The notes beneath the pieces were generated by a model. The model had not been told where the DNA came from. It saw only the letters and a list, made by a program, of their open reading frames with translations, and did not search any database. DNA of 64,000 bases from Luteibacter yeojuensis (lineage in GTDB: Bacteria > Pseudomonadota > Gammaproteobacteria > Xanthomonadales > Rhodanobacteraceae): NCBI RefSeq assembly GCF_011742875.1, contig NZ_JAAQTL010000001.1, positions 2,170,001-2,234,000 of the forward strand. The letters are read 5' to 3'. How positions within the stretch are numbered: position 1 is the first letter of the stretch; each line of letters opens with the position of its first letter. A program made the position numbers and the translations under genes. Of this stretch, positions 28,164 through 36,497 are shown piece after piece.

Positions 28164-28295
28164 GTGGGAGCCGCTATAGCGGCGAGAAGCCCACAAAGCG
28201 GAGAAGCAGCAGGGCAAGGCCCCCTTTCGCGGCGAGAAGCCCACGAAGCGGTGAAGCGGCGAGGCGCGTTTCCTCGCCGCTATAGCGGCTCCTAC
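28164..28295. repeat. compound REPIN-like element, 132 bp, copy D
   Basis: The outer arms are as in the 83-bp copies (left end GTGGGA), but the centre contains an extra 49 bp. The motif GGCGAGAAGCCCAC with AAGCG appears twice, at 28181-28200 and 28230-28250. This looks like a partial internal duplication or a merger of two copies. It lies between pyk and the TonB-like gene, which are in tandem on the minus strand. Confidence 0.9.
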
Positions 28296-28319
28296 GGCGC
28301 AGCGTCCATCGGGGGGGCG

Positions 28320-29789
28320 TTACAGATCCCGCAGGCTGTCGGCAATGCCGTCCTCGCCGATCACCAGCAGCTTCAGGGTATTGGTGCCGCCGCCCCGGCC
28401 GATATGGTCGCCGTGGGTGAGGATCACGCGGTCGCCCTTGGTCAGCTTGCCCAGCGCGAACAGGTGCTGGAGCGCGGCACGGGCCGTGTGCGCCGGGTCG
28501 AGGTTGTTCTGCTCGAAATCCACCGGCTGCACGTCGCGCAGCACCAGCATGCGGCGGCGTGCCACGGCCGACGGCGACATCGCGTAGATCGGCACCGCGA
28601 AGCGATAGCGGGAGAGCCACTGCGCCGTGGCGCCGGATTCGGTCAGCGCGACGATGGCGCGCACGCCCACCTGGGCCGCGAGCAGCATCGCCGCCAGGGC
28701 GATCGCCTGGTCGGAGCGGTCGAGCGAGTGGGTGCCGGGACGAAGCTCGTCGCGCGGCTCGAACTGGCGTTCGGCGCCGAGGCAAATGCGGCGCATCGCG
28801 GCCACCGCCTTGTCCGGATGCGCGCCCGCGGCGGTCTCCTGCGAAAGCATCACGGCGTCGGTGCCGTCGATCACCGCGTTGGCGACGTCCAGCACTTCGG
28901 CGCGCGTCGGGATCGGCGCGGAAACCATGGACTGCAGCATCTGCGTCGCCGTGATCACCGAGCGGTTGCGCATCACGGATTCGCGGATGATCTTCTTCTG
29001 CAGGCCCGGCAGCTCGGCATCGCCGATTTCCACGCCCAGGTCGCCGCGGGCGACCATCACGACATCGGAAGCGTCGATGATTTCGCCAAGGACCGGGATC
29101 GCGTCGGCGCGCTCGATCTTCGAGACGATGGCGGCATCGCCGCCGGCCTCGCGAAGAAGGCGGCGTGCCTCGTGGAGATCGTCCGCGGAGCGGACGAAGG
29201 ACACCGCGAGGAAGTCGGCCCCCATCTCGGCGGCCAGCTTGATGTCGTTGCGGTCCTTGTCGGAGAGCGCGGCCACGCTGAGGCCGCCGCCCTGACGGTT
29301 CAGGCCCTTGCGGTCGGAAAGGCGGCCGCCGATGGCGACGCGGCAGCGGATCTCGCTGCCGACCACCTCCACCACGGACAGCGCCACGAGGCCGTCGTCC
29401 AGCAGCAGGATGTCGCCCGCCACGACGTCCTTGGGCAGGTCGTAGTAGCTGACGCCCACGCGGCTCTGGTTGCCCGGAGGCGCGTCGGGGCGGCAATCGA
29501 GCACGAAGCTGTCGCCGGTCATGAGGTCGACCGGACCGCCGGCGAATTTCTCGATGCGGATCTTCGGACCCTGCAGGTCGGCCAGGATACCCACCTCGCG
29601 TCCCACGGCATCGGCGGCGGCGCGCACCGCGGCGGCGCGTGCGCGGTGGTCGTCCGGCTGCCCGTGCGACAGGTTCAGGCGGACGACGTCCACGCCTTCC
29701 TCGAGGATCTTCTCGAGCATCCCCGGCGCGTCGGTGGCGGGGCCGAGGGTGGCGACGATCTTGGTGCGGCGTACCTGGATATCGGTCAT
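28320..29789 (-). CDS. pyk: pyruvate kinase
   Basis: Pyruvate kinase makes pyruvate and ATP from phosphoenolpyruvate. The 489 residues are near the usual length. The N-terminus RRTKIVATLGPATD, the LNLSHG segment near residue 40, the catalytic IVSKIERADAI region near residue 220, and the VMVARGDLGVEIG and VITATQMLQSM segments are all present. A C-terminal allosteric domain follows. It lies downstream of the S1/P1 nuclease gene on the minus strand, 41 bp apart. Confidence 0.96.
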   Translation of the reverse strand: MTDIQVRRTKIVATLGPATDAPGMLEKILEEGVDVVRLNLSHGQPDDHRARAAAVRAAADAVGREVGILADLQGPKIRIEKFAGGPVDLMTGDSFVLDCRPDAPPGNQSRVGVSYYDLPKDVVAGDILLLDDGLVALSVVEVVGSEIRCRVAIGGRLSDRKGLNRQGGGLSVAALSDKDRNDIKLAAEMGADFLAVSFVRSADDLHEARRLLREAGGDAAIVSKIERADAIPVLGEIIDASDVVMVARGDLGVEIGDAELPGLQKKIIRESVMRNRSVITATQMLQSMVSAPIPTRAEVLDVANAVIDGTDAVMLSQETAAGAHPDKAVAAMRRICLGAERQFEPRDELRPGTHSLDRSDQAIALAAMLLAAQVGVRAIVALTESGATAQWLSRYRFAVPIYAMSPSAVARRRMLVLRDVQPVDFEQNNLDPAHTARAALQHLFALGKLTKGDRVILTHGDHIGRGGGTNTLKLLVIGEDGIADSLRDL

Positions 29790-29830
29790 CGATGTCTACC
29801 TTGTCTTAAGCGCGAAGTCTTGGGCGCGGA

Positions 29831-30655
29831 TCAGTCGAGCGTCTTGTTGAGCAGGTCGGCGAGGCGCTTGCCCGCTTCGCGCAGGCGTGTCTCCGCGACG
29901 GGAAGGTTCTTCGCCACATAGGCATCGTCGATGCGATGCCCGTCCGGATAGAAACCGCGGCCGGCCACGATCTTGCACGATTCCTCCGCCCACTGCGCGT
30001 ACGGATTGTCGAGCGGCGCGATCGGCCTGGGCAGCTTCACCTTGCCTTCGGCGGCCAGCCGGTCGGCGTACGCCTGCCACTTGAGATCGCGGGTGTAGAG
30101 CATCTGCGAGTCCCACACGCGATGCAGGTTCGTGCCCTTGCCGTCGAACTGCACCTGGTATTCGTTACCGCCCTTGTCGTCGCGATTGCCGGCATGCAGC
30201 GGCTGGTGCACGTCGCCCACGAAGTGCACGACGAATTTCAGCGCGTCGGCCCGGTCGGCGTCGGAGGCGTGGCGATCGCGGAGGACGGCCACGTACTTCT
30301 CCAGCCCGCCGATCACGCAGCGGCCGTCGGCGCAGTCGCGCGGCGGCACGTAGCGGCATCTGTCGTCGCGGAAGTTCACGTAGTGCAGCGGTCCCGTGGC
30401 CTTGCCCAGGGCAGCCTTCTCCGGCATGTCGCGGAGGTGGTCCGGCCAGCTGGCGATGTCGGGAAGCGAATCCGACCCGTCGACCCTGAGGAGCCGGGTC
30501 ACCTCGGCCTTCGCCGCGGGATCCAGCTGCCGCCAGGCCAGTTCGGCCACGATGCGGTGACCGATGTCGCCCCAGGCCTGGACGGTGCTGGCGAAGGCGG
30601 GAACGACCAGGGCCAGCACGAGGGCGATGCTGCGGCGCTTCAGGGCGGCTTTCAT
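29831..30655 (-). CDS. secreted S1/P1-family nuclease
   Basis: These three-zinc enzymes degrade single-stranded DNA and RNA or remove 3'-phosphates outside the cytoplasm. The 274-residue precursor has a signal peptide whose cleavage after VQA leaves Trp as the first mature residue (WGDIGHRIVAELA), which is the N-terminal zinc ligand of the family. Other zinc-ligand segments are ASWPDHLRD, LHYVNF, VHFVGDVHQPLHAG and NLHRVWD. The chosen ATG is the one starting the signal peptide; the frame is open 15 codons further. It lies between pyk and the divergent gapA. Confidence 0.92.
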   Translation of the reverse strand: MKAALKRRSIALVLALVVPAFASTVQAWGDIGHRIVAELAWRQLDPAAKAEVTRLLRVDGSDSLPDIASWPDHLRDMPEKAALGKATGPLHYVNFRDDRCRYVPPRDCADGRCVIGGLEKYVAVLRDRHASDADRADALKFVVHFVGDVHQPLHAGNRDDKGGNEYQVQFDGKGTNLHRVWDSQMLYTRDLKWQAYADRLAAEGKVKLPRPIAPLDNPYAQWAEESCKIVAGRGFYPDGHRIDDAYVAKNLPVAETRLREAGKRLADLLNKTLD

Positions 30656-30804
30656 GGGACAGTAAACGTTTCCGGGCGGTGGAACGGTCAAGTGTGCCAC
30701 AGCGCGGCTGAGACACGGATGACACGTCGCGGCGGCGCAGCAAGCCCGGCGCGGGGAGCTTCGGCTAACATGCGGGTTTTAAAACCCCTTCCGGAGGCTC
30801 TTCC

Positions 30805-31821
30805 ATGACCATCAAGGTCGCCATCAACGGTTACGGACGTATCGGTCGCAATATCCTGCGCTCGCTCTACGAAGCGAAGCAGAACGGCAAGGATATTCAG
30901 ATCGTCGCGGTCAACGACCTCGGCAACGCCGAAACCAACGCCCACCTCACCCAGTACGACACGGCCCACGGCCGGTTCCCGGGCGAGGTCTCGGTCGATG
31001 GCGGCGACCTGATCGTCAACGGCGACCGCATCAAGGTCTTCGCGGAGCGCGATCCGTCCAAGCTGCCGTGGGGAGCCCACGACGTGGACGTGGTGATGGA
31101 ATCGACCGGCTTCTTCACCTCGAAGGCCAAGGCCAGCGCGCACATCGCCGGCGGTGCGAAGAAGGTGATCATCTCCGCCCCGGGCGACAAGGACGTGGAC
31201 GGTACCTTCGTCATGGGCGTGAACCACGACAAGCTGACCTCGTCGCACCAGGTCATCTCGAACGCGTCGTGCACCACGAACTGCCTCGCTCCGCTGGCCA
31301 AGGTGCTGCACGAGAAGATCGGCATCGTGCATGGCCTGATGACCACCATCCACGCCTACACGAACGATCAGGTGCTGACCGACGTCTACCACTCGGACCT
31401 GCGCCGCGCCCGTAGCGCCACGCACAGCCAGATCCCGACCAAGACCGGCGCCGCCGCCGCGGTCGGCCTGGTGCTGCCGGAACTCAACGGCAAGCTCGAC
31501 GGCTTCGCCATGCGCGTGCCCACCATCAACGTTTCCGTCGTGGACCTCACCTTCACGGCCGCGCGCGCGACCACGAAGGAAGAGATCGATGCCGCCATCA
31601 ACGAAGCGGCCAACGGCGCACTGAAGGGCATCCTCTCGGTGAACACGCAGCCGCTGGTGTCGATCGACTTCAACCACAATCCGCATTCGTCCATCTACGA
31701 CGCCACGCAGACGCGCGTCATGGAAGGCACGCTGGTGAAGGTGCTCTCCTGGTACGACAACGAGTGGGGCTTCTCCAATCGCATGCTGGACATGGCGAAG
31801 GCGCTCATGGCGGCGAAGTAA
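30805..31821 (+). CDS. gapA: glyceraldehyde-3-phosphate dehydrogenase, type I
   Basis: GapA oxidises and phosphorylates glyceraldehyde-3-phosphate using NAD. The 338 residues include the [12 protein letters not shown]-binding start, the catalytic Cys156 in SNASCTTNC, the HAYTNDQ segment and the [12 protein letters not shown] end. Residues NDLG near 37 suit NAD. A good terminator follows 33 bp after the stop. Divergent from the S1/P1 nuclease, with about 150 bp between for promoters. Confidence 0.97.
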   Translation: MTIKVAINGYGRIGRNILRSLYEAKQNGKDIQIVAVNDLGNAETNAHLTQYDTAHGRFPGEVSVDGGDLIVNGDRIKVFAERDPSKLPWGAHDVDVVMESTGFFTSKAKASAHIAGGAKKVIISAPGDKDVDGTFVMGVNHDKLTSSHQVISNASCTTNCLAPLAKVLHEKIGIVHGLMTTIHAYTNDQVLTDVYHSDLRRARSATHSQIPTKTGAAAAVGLVLPELNGKLDGFAMRVPTINVSVVDLTFTAARATTKEEIDAAINEAANGALKGILSVNTQPLVSIDFNHNPHSSIYDATQTRVMEGTLVKVLSWYDNEWGFSNRMLDMAKALMAAK

Positions 31822-31854
31822 GTCGCGCCGACAATCGAATAGGCACGGCCACGG

Positions 31855-31887
31855 GGGGCCCGCAGCGATGCGGGCCCCTTTTTGTTG
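31855..31887 (+). terminator. rho-independent terminator of gapA
   Basis: A perfect 10-bp stem (GGGGCCCGCA paired with TGCGGGCCCC) closes a GCGA loop and is followed by TTTTTGTT. It lies 33 bp after the gapA stop. The next gene begins just beyond, so its promoter must overlap the terminator or read-through occurs. Confidence 0.9.
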
Positions 31888-31902
31888 TACGGAGGAATAC
31901 CC

Positions 31903-32457
31903 ATGCGTCGCGGCGCCATTCCAGCCACCTGCCTGATCCTCTTCTTCCTTGCGCTGTCGCCCTCGGCGGCGAGCGCCTCCGCCGCGGGGTCGGCCACCGT
32001 CGAGATCGCCGGGCACGGCCTGCTGAACCCGGCGCTGCCACTCGAGCGGCGCCGGCAGCTGGCCGACCGGCTGCTCTTTTCGGCCCTGGCAGGGAACGCC
32101 GCCAGCCAGGAACTGGCCGGCACGCTGTATCTCCAGGGGCGTTCGCGGCAGGGCAACGTTCTGCCGCGGGATATCTCGCGAGCGCGCCGCCTGCTTTCGG
32201 CCGCGGCCCATCGTGGACGGCGGCACGCGATGCAGCGCCTGGCCGAACTGGAATTGGGCGATGGACATGCCTACGAGGCGGCGCTGTGGACGCGCGTCGA
32301 ACACGAGCTCTACGGACCGGCGAGCCCGCGGATGGAGCCTGCCCGCCCGGACGCGGACGGCGGTGCCGGCCCGGATGCGCGACTCGACACCGAGGTCGCG
32401 CTGAAAGTGCTGGCGATCCGGGAGGCGATCGGGATCGACGCCTCCCCGCCCTGGTGA
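31903..32457 (+). CDS. secreted Sel1-like repeat protein
   Basis: The 184-residue protein has a signal peptide (MRRGAIPATCLILFFLALSPSAASA). Helical repeats follow that resemble Sel1/TPR-like units: LLFSALAGNAASQELAGTLYLQG and ARRLLSAAAHRGRRHAMQRLAEL. Such proteins usually mediate protein contacts in the periplasm. A GGAGGA ribosome site sits 6 bases before the ATG. Its stop lies 4 bp from the stop of the convergent FAH-hydrolase gene. Confidence 0.7.
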   Translation: MRRGAIPATCLILFFLALSPSAASASAAGSATVEIAGHGLLNPALPLERRRQLADRLLFSALAGNAASQELAGTLYLQGRSRQGNVLPRDISRARRLLSAAAHRGRRHAMQRLAELELGDGHAYEAALWTRVEHELYGPASPRMEPARPDADGGAGPDARLDTEVALKVLAIREAIGIDASPPW

Positions 32458-32461
32458 AGGA

Positions 32462-33442
32462 TCAGCCCTTCGCGATCGCCTGTTCGATCGCCCCGAAGAT
32501 CGACGCGCCGTCCTTGCCGGTGACGTCGATCCTCACCGTATCCCCGAACGAGAGGAACGGTGTCGACGGCTTTCCGTCGCGCAGCGTTTCCACGGTGCGC
32601 TGCTCGGCGAGGCAGGAAGCGCCCTTGGAGGTGTCCTCGTTGGCGATGGTGCCCGAGCCCACCAGCGTGCCGGCGGTCAGGGGGCGCGTCTTCGCCACAT
32701 GCGCCACCAGCTGCGCGAAGTTGAACTGCATGTCGACGCCGCACTCGGCCTCGCCGAACCACGCGCCGTTGATCCATGTACGCATGGGCAGATGGAGCTT
32801 CTCGTCCCGCCACGCGTCGCCCAATTCGTCGGGCGTGACGAATACCGGCGACAGGGCCGATCGCGGCTTGGACTGGAGGAACCCGAAGCCCTTCGCCAGT
32901 TCCGCGGGAATGAGACCGCGGAGCGACACGTCGTTGACCAGGCCGATGAGCTGGATGTGTTCCGCCGCCTGCGCCGGCGTGACGCCCATGGGGACGTCGT
33001 CGGTCACCACCAGCACCTCGGCCTCGAGATCGATGCCGAATGCCTCGCTGGGTACGATCACGGCATCGCGCGGGCCGAGGAAGCCGGCACTGGTCGCCTG
33101 GTACATCAGCGGGTCGGTATAGAACGACGCCGGGACCTCGGCGCCGCGAGCCCGGCGCACGCGTTCCACATGCGGGAGGTAGGCGCTGCCGTCGACAAAC
33201 TCGTAGGCACGCGGAAGCGGCGCCGCGAGCTTGGCCATGTCGAGGTCGAAGGCGCCTTCCGCCCTGCCCCCGTTGAGGTCTTCCGACAGCGCGTTGAGGC
33301 GCGGCGCGAGCGAGCGCCAGTCGTCCAGTGCAGCCTGCAGCGTGGGCGCGATGCCGGTGGCCTTCACGGCGCGGCCGAGGTCGCGGCTGACGACGACGAG
33401 CGTGCCGTCGCGGCCGCCTTCCTTGAGTGACGCGAGCTTCAT
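32462..33442 (-). CDS. fumarylacetoacetate hydrolase family protein
   Basis: This is the probable last enzyme of tyrosine catabolism, splitting fumarylacetoacetate into fumarate and acetoacetate. The 326-residue protein has the C-terminal FAH fold with metal-ligand acids in AFGIDLEAEVLVVTDD near residue 133, and the LIGLVNDVSLRG and GTLVGSGTIANED segments. It is shorter than eukaryotic FAH (about 420) and of the bacterial type found next to hmgA. It is the third gene of hppD-hmgA-FAH, 14 bp after hmgA. A much longer open frame upstream is hmgA in another frame. Confidence 0.88.
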   Translation of the reverse strand: MKLASLKEGGRDGTLVVVSRDLGRAVKATGIAPTLQAALDDWRSLAPRLNALSEDLNGGRAEGAFDLDMAKLAAPLPRAYEFVDGSAYLPHVERVRRARGAEVPASFYTDPLMYQATSAGFLGPRDAVIVPSEAFGIDLEAEVLVVTDDVPMGVTPAQAAEHIQLIGLVNDVSLRGLIPAELAKGFGFLQSKPRSALSPVFVTPDELGDAWRDEKLHLPMRTWINGAWFGEAECGVDMQFNFAQLVAHVAKTRPLTAGTLVGSGTIANEDTSKGASCLAEQRTVETLRDGKPSTPFLSFGDTVRIDVTGKDGASIFGAIEQAIAKG

Positions 33443-33456
33443 GCGGTTCCTTATCT

Positions 33457-34767
33457 TCAGTCGGCAGACGGATCGAAGTGCTTCTTCAATCCGCGCCAGC
33501 ATTCGTAATAGTCGCCCTGCAGCGCCTTCGAATCGAGGGCCTGCCGGCTGGGACGGATGACCTTGCGGGTCTCGAACATGAAGGCCATGGTGCCGACGAT
33601 GTGGTCGGGACGCGAGGTGTCGGCGTTCGAGGCCTTCTCGAAGCTGGCCGCGTCCGGCCCGTGACCGCTCATGCAATTGTGCAGGCTCGAACCGCCCGGC
33701 ACGAAGCCGCCGGCCTTGGCGTCGTAGGCACCGTCGATGAGCCCCATGAACTCGCTCGCCACGTTGCGGTGGAAGTACGGCGGACGGAAGGTATGCTCGG
33801 CGACCAGCCAGCGCGGCGGGAAGATCACGAAGTCCATGTTCGCCACGCCCGGCGTGTCGCTGACCGAGGTGAGCACGGTGAAGATCGACGGATCGGGGTG
33901 GTCCACGGCGATGGAGCCGATGGTGTTGAAGCGACGCAGGTCGTACTTGTACGGCGCATGGTTGCCGTGCCATGCCACCACGTCGAGCGGCGAGTGGTCG
34001 ATGCGCGCGGACCACAGGTGCCCCTGGAACTTGGCGACGAGCGAGAAGTCGCCGTCGAGGTCTTCATAGGCCGCGACCGGCGTCAGGAAATCGCGCGGAT
34101 GCGCGAGTCCGTTGGCGCCGATGGGACCGAGGTCCGGCAAGTGCAGCGGCGCGCCGAAGTTCTCGGCCACGTAACCGCGCGCCTCGCCGTCCGGCAGCTC
34201 CACGAGGAAGCGGATGCCGCGCGGCACCACCGCGATCTCCAACGGCGCCACGTCGAGCACGCCGAGCTCGGTCCGAACGCGCAGCCTGCCCTGCTGGGGC
34301 ACGATCAGCAGCTCGCCATCGGCATCGTAGAAATAACGCCCTTCCATCGAGCGATTCGCGGCGTAGAGGTGGATGCCCACGCCGGCCTGCTCGGCGGCAC
34401 CGCCGTTGCCGCCCATCGTAAACAGCCCGTCGAGGAAATCGCACGGGCCGGCGGGCATCGGCAGCGGATCCCAGCGAAGCTGGTTCGGCGTGGCGGGCGC
34501 TTCGTCGAAGCGGTTATGGAACGTGCCGTGATCCATCGCCGCGAAGGGCGAATGTTGCGCGGCGGGGCGGATGCGGTACAGCCAGCTCCGCAGGTTGCGG
34601 TGGCGCGGGGCCGTGAACGCGCTGCCCGACAGCTGCTCCGCGTAAAGCCCCTTCGCCACACGCTGCGGCGAGTTCTGCCCGGCCGGCAACACGCCCGCCA
34701 CGGCTTCGGTGGCAAATTCGTTGCCGAAGCCGGTCTGGTAACCGCGGGTATCGGCGACGTGGTTCAT
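33457..34767 (-). CDS. hmgA: homogentisate 1,2-dioxygenase
   Basis: HmgA opens the ring of homogentisate to maleylacetoacetate using Fe(II) and oxygen. The 436 residues are family length and start [22 protein letters not shown]. Iron ligands lie in [12 protein letters not shown] (His and Glu, near residue 330) and [13 protein letters not shown] (His near 365). The start overlaps the hppD stop by one base (TAATG), so hppD and hmgA are translated together. Confidence 0.97.
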   Translation of the reverse strand: MNHVADTRGYQTGFGNEFATEAVAGVLPAGQNSPQRVAKGLYAEQLSGSAFTAPRHRNLRSWLYRIRPAAQHSPFAAMDHGTFHNRFDEAPATPNQLRWDPLPMPAGPCDFLDGLFTMGGNGGAAEQAGVGIHLYAANRSMEGRYFYDADGELLIVPQQGRLRVRTELGVLDVAPLEIAVVPRGIRFLVELPDGEARGYVAENFGAPLHLPDLGPIGANGLAHPRDFLTPVAAYEDLDGDFSLVAKFQGHLWSARIDHSPLDVVAWHGNHAPYKYDLRRFNTIGSIAVDHPDPSIFTVLTSVSDTPGVANMDFVIFPPRWLVAEHTFRPPYFHRNVASEFMGLIDGAYDAKAGGFVPGGSSLHNCMSGHGPDAASFEKASNADTSRPDHIVGTMAFMFETRKVIRPSRQALDSKALQGDYYECWRGLKKHFDPSAD

Positions 34768-35855
34768 TACAGCACGCCGCGGCGCATCTGGTCGCGCTCG
34801 ATCGACTCGAACAACGCCTTGAAGTTGCCGTTGCCGAAACCTTCGTTGCCCTTGCGCTGGATGATCTCGAAGAAAATCGGGCCGATGTTGTTCTGCGTGA
34901 AGATCTGCAGCAGCAGCTTCTTCTTGGTCTCGTCGTCCGCGTCGATAAGGATCTTGCTTGCCTGCAGGCGCGGCACGTCTTCGCCGTGCTTAGGCACGCG
35001 CTCGTCGATCACCTCGTAATAGGTGTCCGGCGTGTCGAGGAACGCGACGTCCTGCGCACGCATGGCTTCCACCGACTCGTAGATGTTGTCGGTGAACAGC
35101 GCGATGTGCTGGATGCCCTCGCCGTTGTATTCGCGCAGGTATTCGTTGATCTGCGACTTCTCGTCCGCGGACTCGTTCAGCGGAATGCGCACGAGGCCGT
35201 CCGGAGCGGTCATGGCCTTGGACACCAGGCCGGTCTTCGCGCCCTTGATGTCGAAGTAGCGGATCTCGCGGAAGTTGAACAGTCGCTCGTAGTAATCCGA
35301 CCACTTTTCCATGTTGCCGAAGTGCAGGTTATGCGTCAGGTGGTCGATGAAGGTGAGCCCGAAACCCTTCGGGTGACGGTCCACGCCCGGCAGCCAGTCG
35401 AACTCGGCGTCGTACACCTCGCCCTTCGCGCCGTAGGTGTCGATCAGGTAGAGCGCGGCGCCGCCGATGCCCTCGATGCTCGGCACCTGGAGGGCCAGGG
35501 TTTCCGGCTTGAGCGCGACCGTGGTGGCGCCATTGGAGAGGGCCGTGGCCTGCACGTCGGCGGCGGGACGGGTGAAGCGGATGGCGAAGCCGCAGGCACA
35601 GGGACCGTGCTTGGCGACGAAGTCCGACGCGAAGGAATCCGGTTCCTCGTTCACCAGGAAGTTGCAATCGCCCTGGCGGTACAGGGTGATCTTCTTCGTC
35701 TTGTGCTTCGCCACCGGGGTGAAGCCCAGTTTCGGGAACAGCGAGTGCAGCAGCGCCGGATCGGGCGCGGCGAACTCGACGAACTCGAAGCCATCGACCC
35801 CCTGGGGGTTTTCGAAGGTGGTGACCTGCATGCCGATATTGGGCTGGGCGCTCAT
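34767..35855 (-). CDS. hppD: 4-hydroxyphenylpyruvate dioxygenase
   Basis: HppD converts 4-hydroxyphenylpyruvate to homogentisate. The 362-residue protein has two VOC-type halves. Iron ligands are His in FIDHLTHNL (near residue 178), His in [13 protein letters not shown] (near 257), and Glu in [12 protein letters not shown] near the C-terminus. The ATG starting [10 protein letters not shown] was chosen; an ATG six codons upstream is possible. It leads the hppD-hmgA-FAH operon and diverges from a MarR regulator, with a clear promoter between. Confidence 0.95.
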   Translation of the reverse strand: MSAQPNIGMQVTTFENPQGVDGFEFVEFAAPDPALLHSLFPKLGFTPVAKHKTKKITLYRQGDCNFLVNEEPDSFASDFVAKHGPCACGFAIRFTRPAADVQATALSNGATTVALKPETLALQVPSIEGIGGAALYLIDTYGAKGEVYDAEFDWLPGVDRHPKGFGLTFIDHLTHNLHFGNMEKWSDYYERLFNFREIRYFDIKGAKTGLVSKAMTAPDGLVRIPLNESADEKSQINEYLREYNGEGIQHIALFTDNIYESVEAMRAQDVAFLDTPDTYYEVIDERVPKHGEDVPRLQASKILIDADDETKKKLLLQIFTQNNIGPIFFEIIQRKGNEGFGNGNFKALFESIERDQMRRGVL

Positions 35856-35901
35856 GGGCGATACTCCTGGCAAGGGGACGGCTTGCGCCGTATGCCCTCA
35901 T

Positions 35902-35930
35902 TTTATAGTTTCACATGTAACCATTTGCAA
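35902..35930 (-). promoter_or_regulatory. promoter of the hppD operon with an operator-like sequence in the spacer
   Basis: On the minus strand TTGCAA (35930-35925) and TATAAA (35907-35902) are exactly 17 bp apart, close to a sigma-70 consensus. The spacer contains the imperfect inverted repeat GGTTACATGTGAAAC centred on ACATGT (35913-35918). The predicted start of transcription is about 40 bp before hppD. The divergent MarR gene starts 14 bp beyond the -35 element, so a protein bound here would block both directions. Confidence 0.65.
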
Positions 35931-35943
35931 GGACCAGTGCAGC

Positions 35944-36393
35944 ATGACCATCGACGCCGTTCCCGCCCATGCCCCCCTGGAACTGGAAACCTTCCTGCCT
36001 TACCGCCTTTCGATCCTCTCGAACACGGTAAGCCAGTCGATCGCCGACGAGTATACGGACCGATTCCAGCTCAGCATGACGGAATGGCGCGTGATGGCCG
36101 TGCTGGCCCGGTTCGCGGATTTGTCGGCACGCGAGGTGGCCGAGCGCACGCGGATGGACAAGGTGGCGGTGAGTCGCGCCCTGGCCCGGCTGGTCGAGGC
36201 CGGCCGGGTGGACCGCAGCACGCATGGCGGCGACAAGCGCCGCTCGGTGCTCAAGCTGTCCGAAGCCGGCTGGGCCATCCACGACGAGGTGGCGCCGCTG
36301 GCCCGGGCCCACGAACGCGACCTGCTGGCGAAACTGGACGACAGCGAGAAGGAGCAGCTGACCCGCATCCTGGACAAGCTGATGGCCCCCTGA
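35944..36393 (+). CDS. MarR-family regulator, probable repressor of the hppD operon
   Basis: The 149-residue protein has a MarR winged helix-turn-helix: LSAREVAERTRMDKVAVSRALARLVEAG near residue 63 and the wing DKRRSVLKLSEAG near 98. Dimer helices lie at both ends. It is divergent from hppD-hmgA-FAH, so control of tyrosine catabolism, perhaps with a pathway intermediate as ligand, is the natural inference. The ATG was chosen because upstream codons are hppD antisense; no strong ribosome site is seen (AAGGACC). Confidence 0.82.
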   Translation: MTIDAVPAHAPLELETFLPYRLSILSNTVSQSIADEYTDRFQLSMTEWRVMAVLARFADLSAREVAERTRMDKVAVSRALARLVEAGRVDRSTHGGDKRRSVLKLSEAGWAIHDEVAPLARAHERDLLAKLDDSEKEQLTRILDKLMAP

Positions 36394-36407
36394 TCGCCAA
36401 TCACCCT

Positions 36408-36483
36408 GTAGGAGCCGCTATAGCGGCGAGGGGAATCTTGCGAGCGCGTCGCGAGGTTTCCTCGCCGCTATAGCGGCTCCTAC
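36408..36483. repeat. REPIN-like element, 76 bp, copy E
   Basis: It has both palindromic ends but a shorter centre than the 83-bp copies, lacking the GAAGCCCACG motif. It lies between the convergent MarR and POT transporter genes, 15 bp from each stop. Confidence 0.92.
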
Positions 36484-36497
36484 AGGGCTTGCCGGGG

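Noticed and set aside
28164..29921. Long open frame of 585 codons on the plus strand through a repeat and pyk
   Set aside because: It is antisense to pyruvate kinase and begins inside a repeat; no coding signal.
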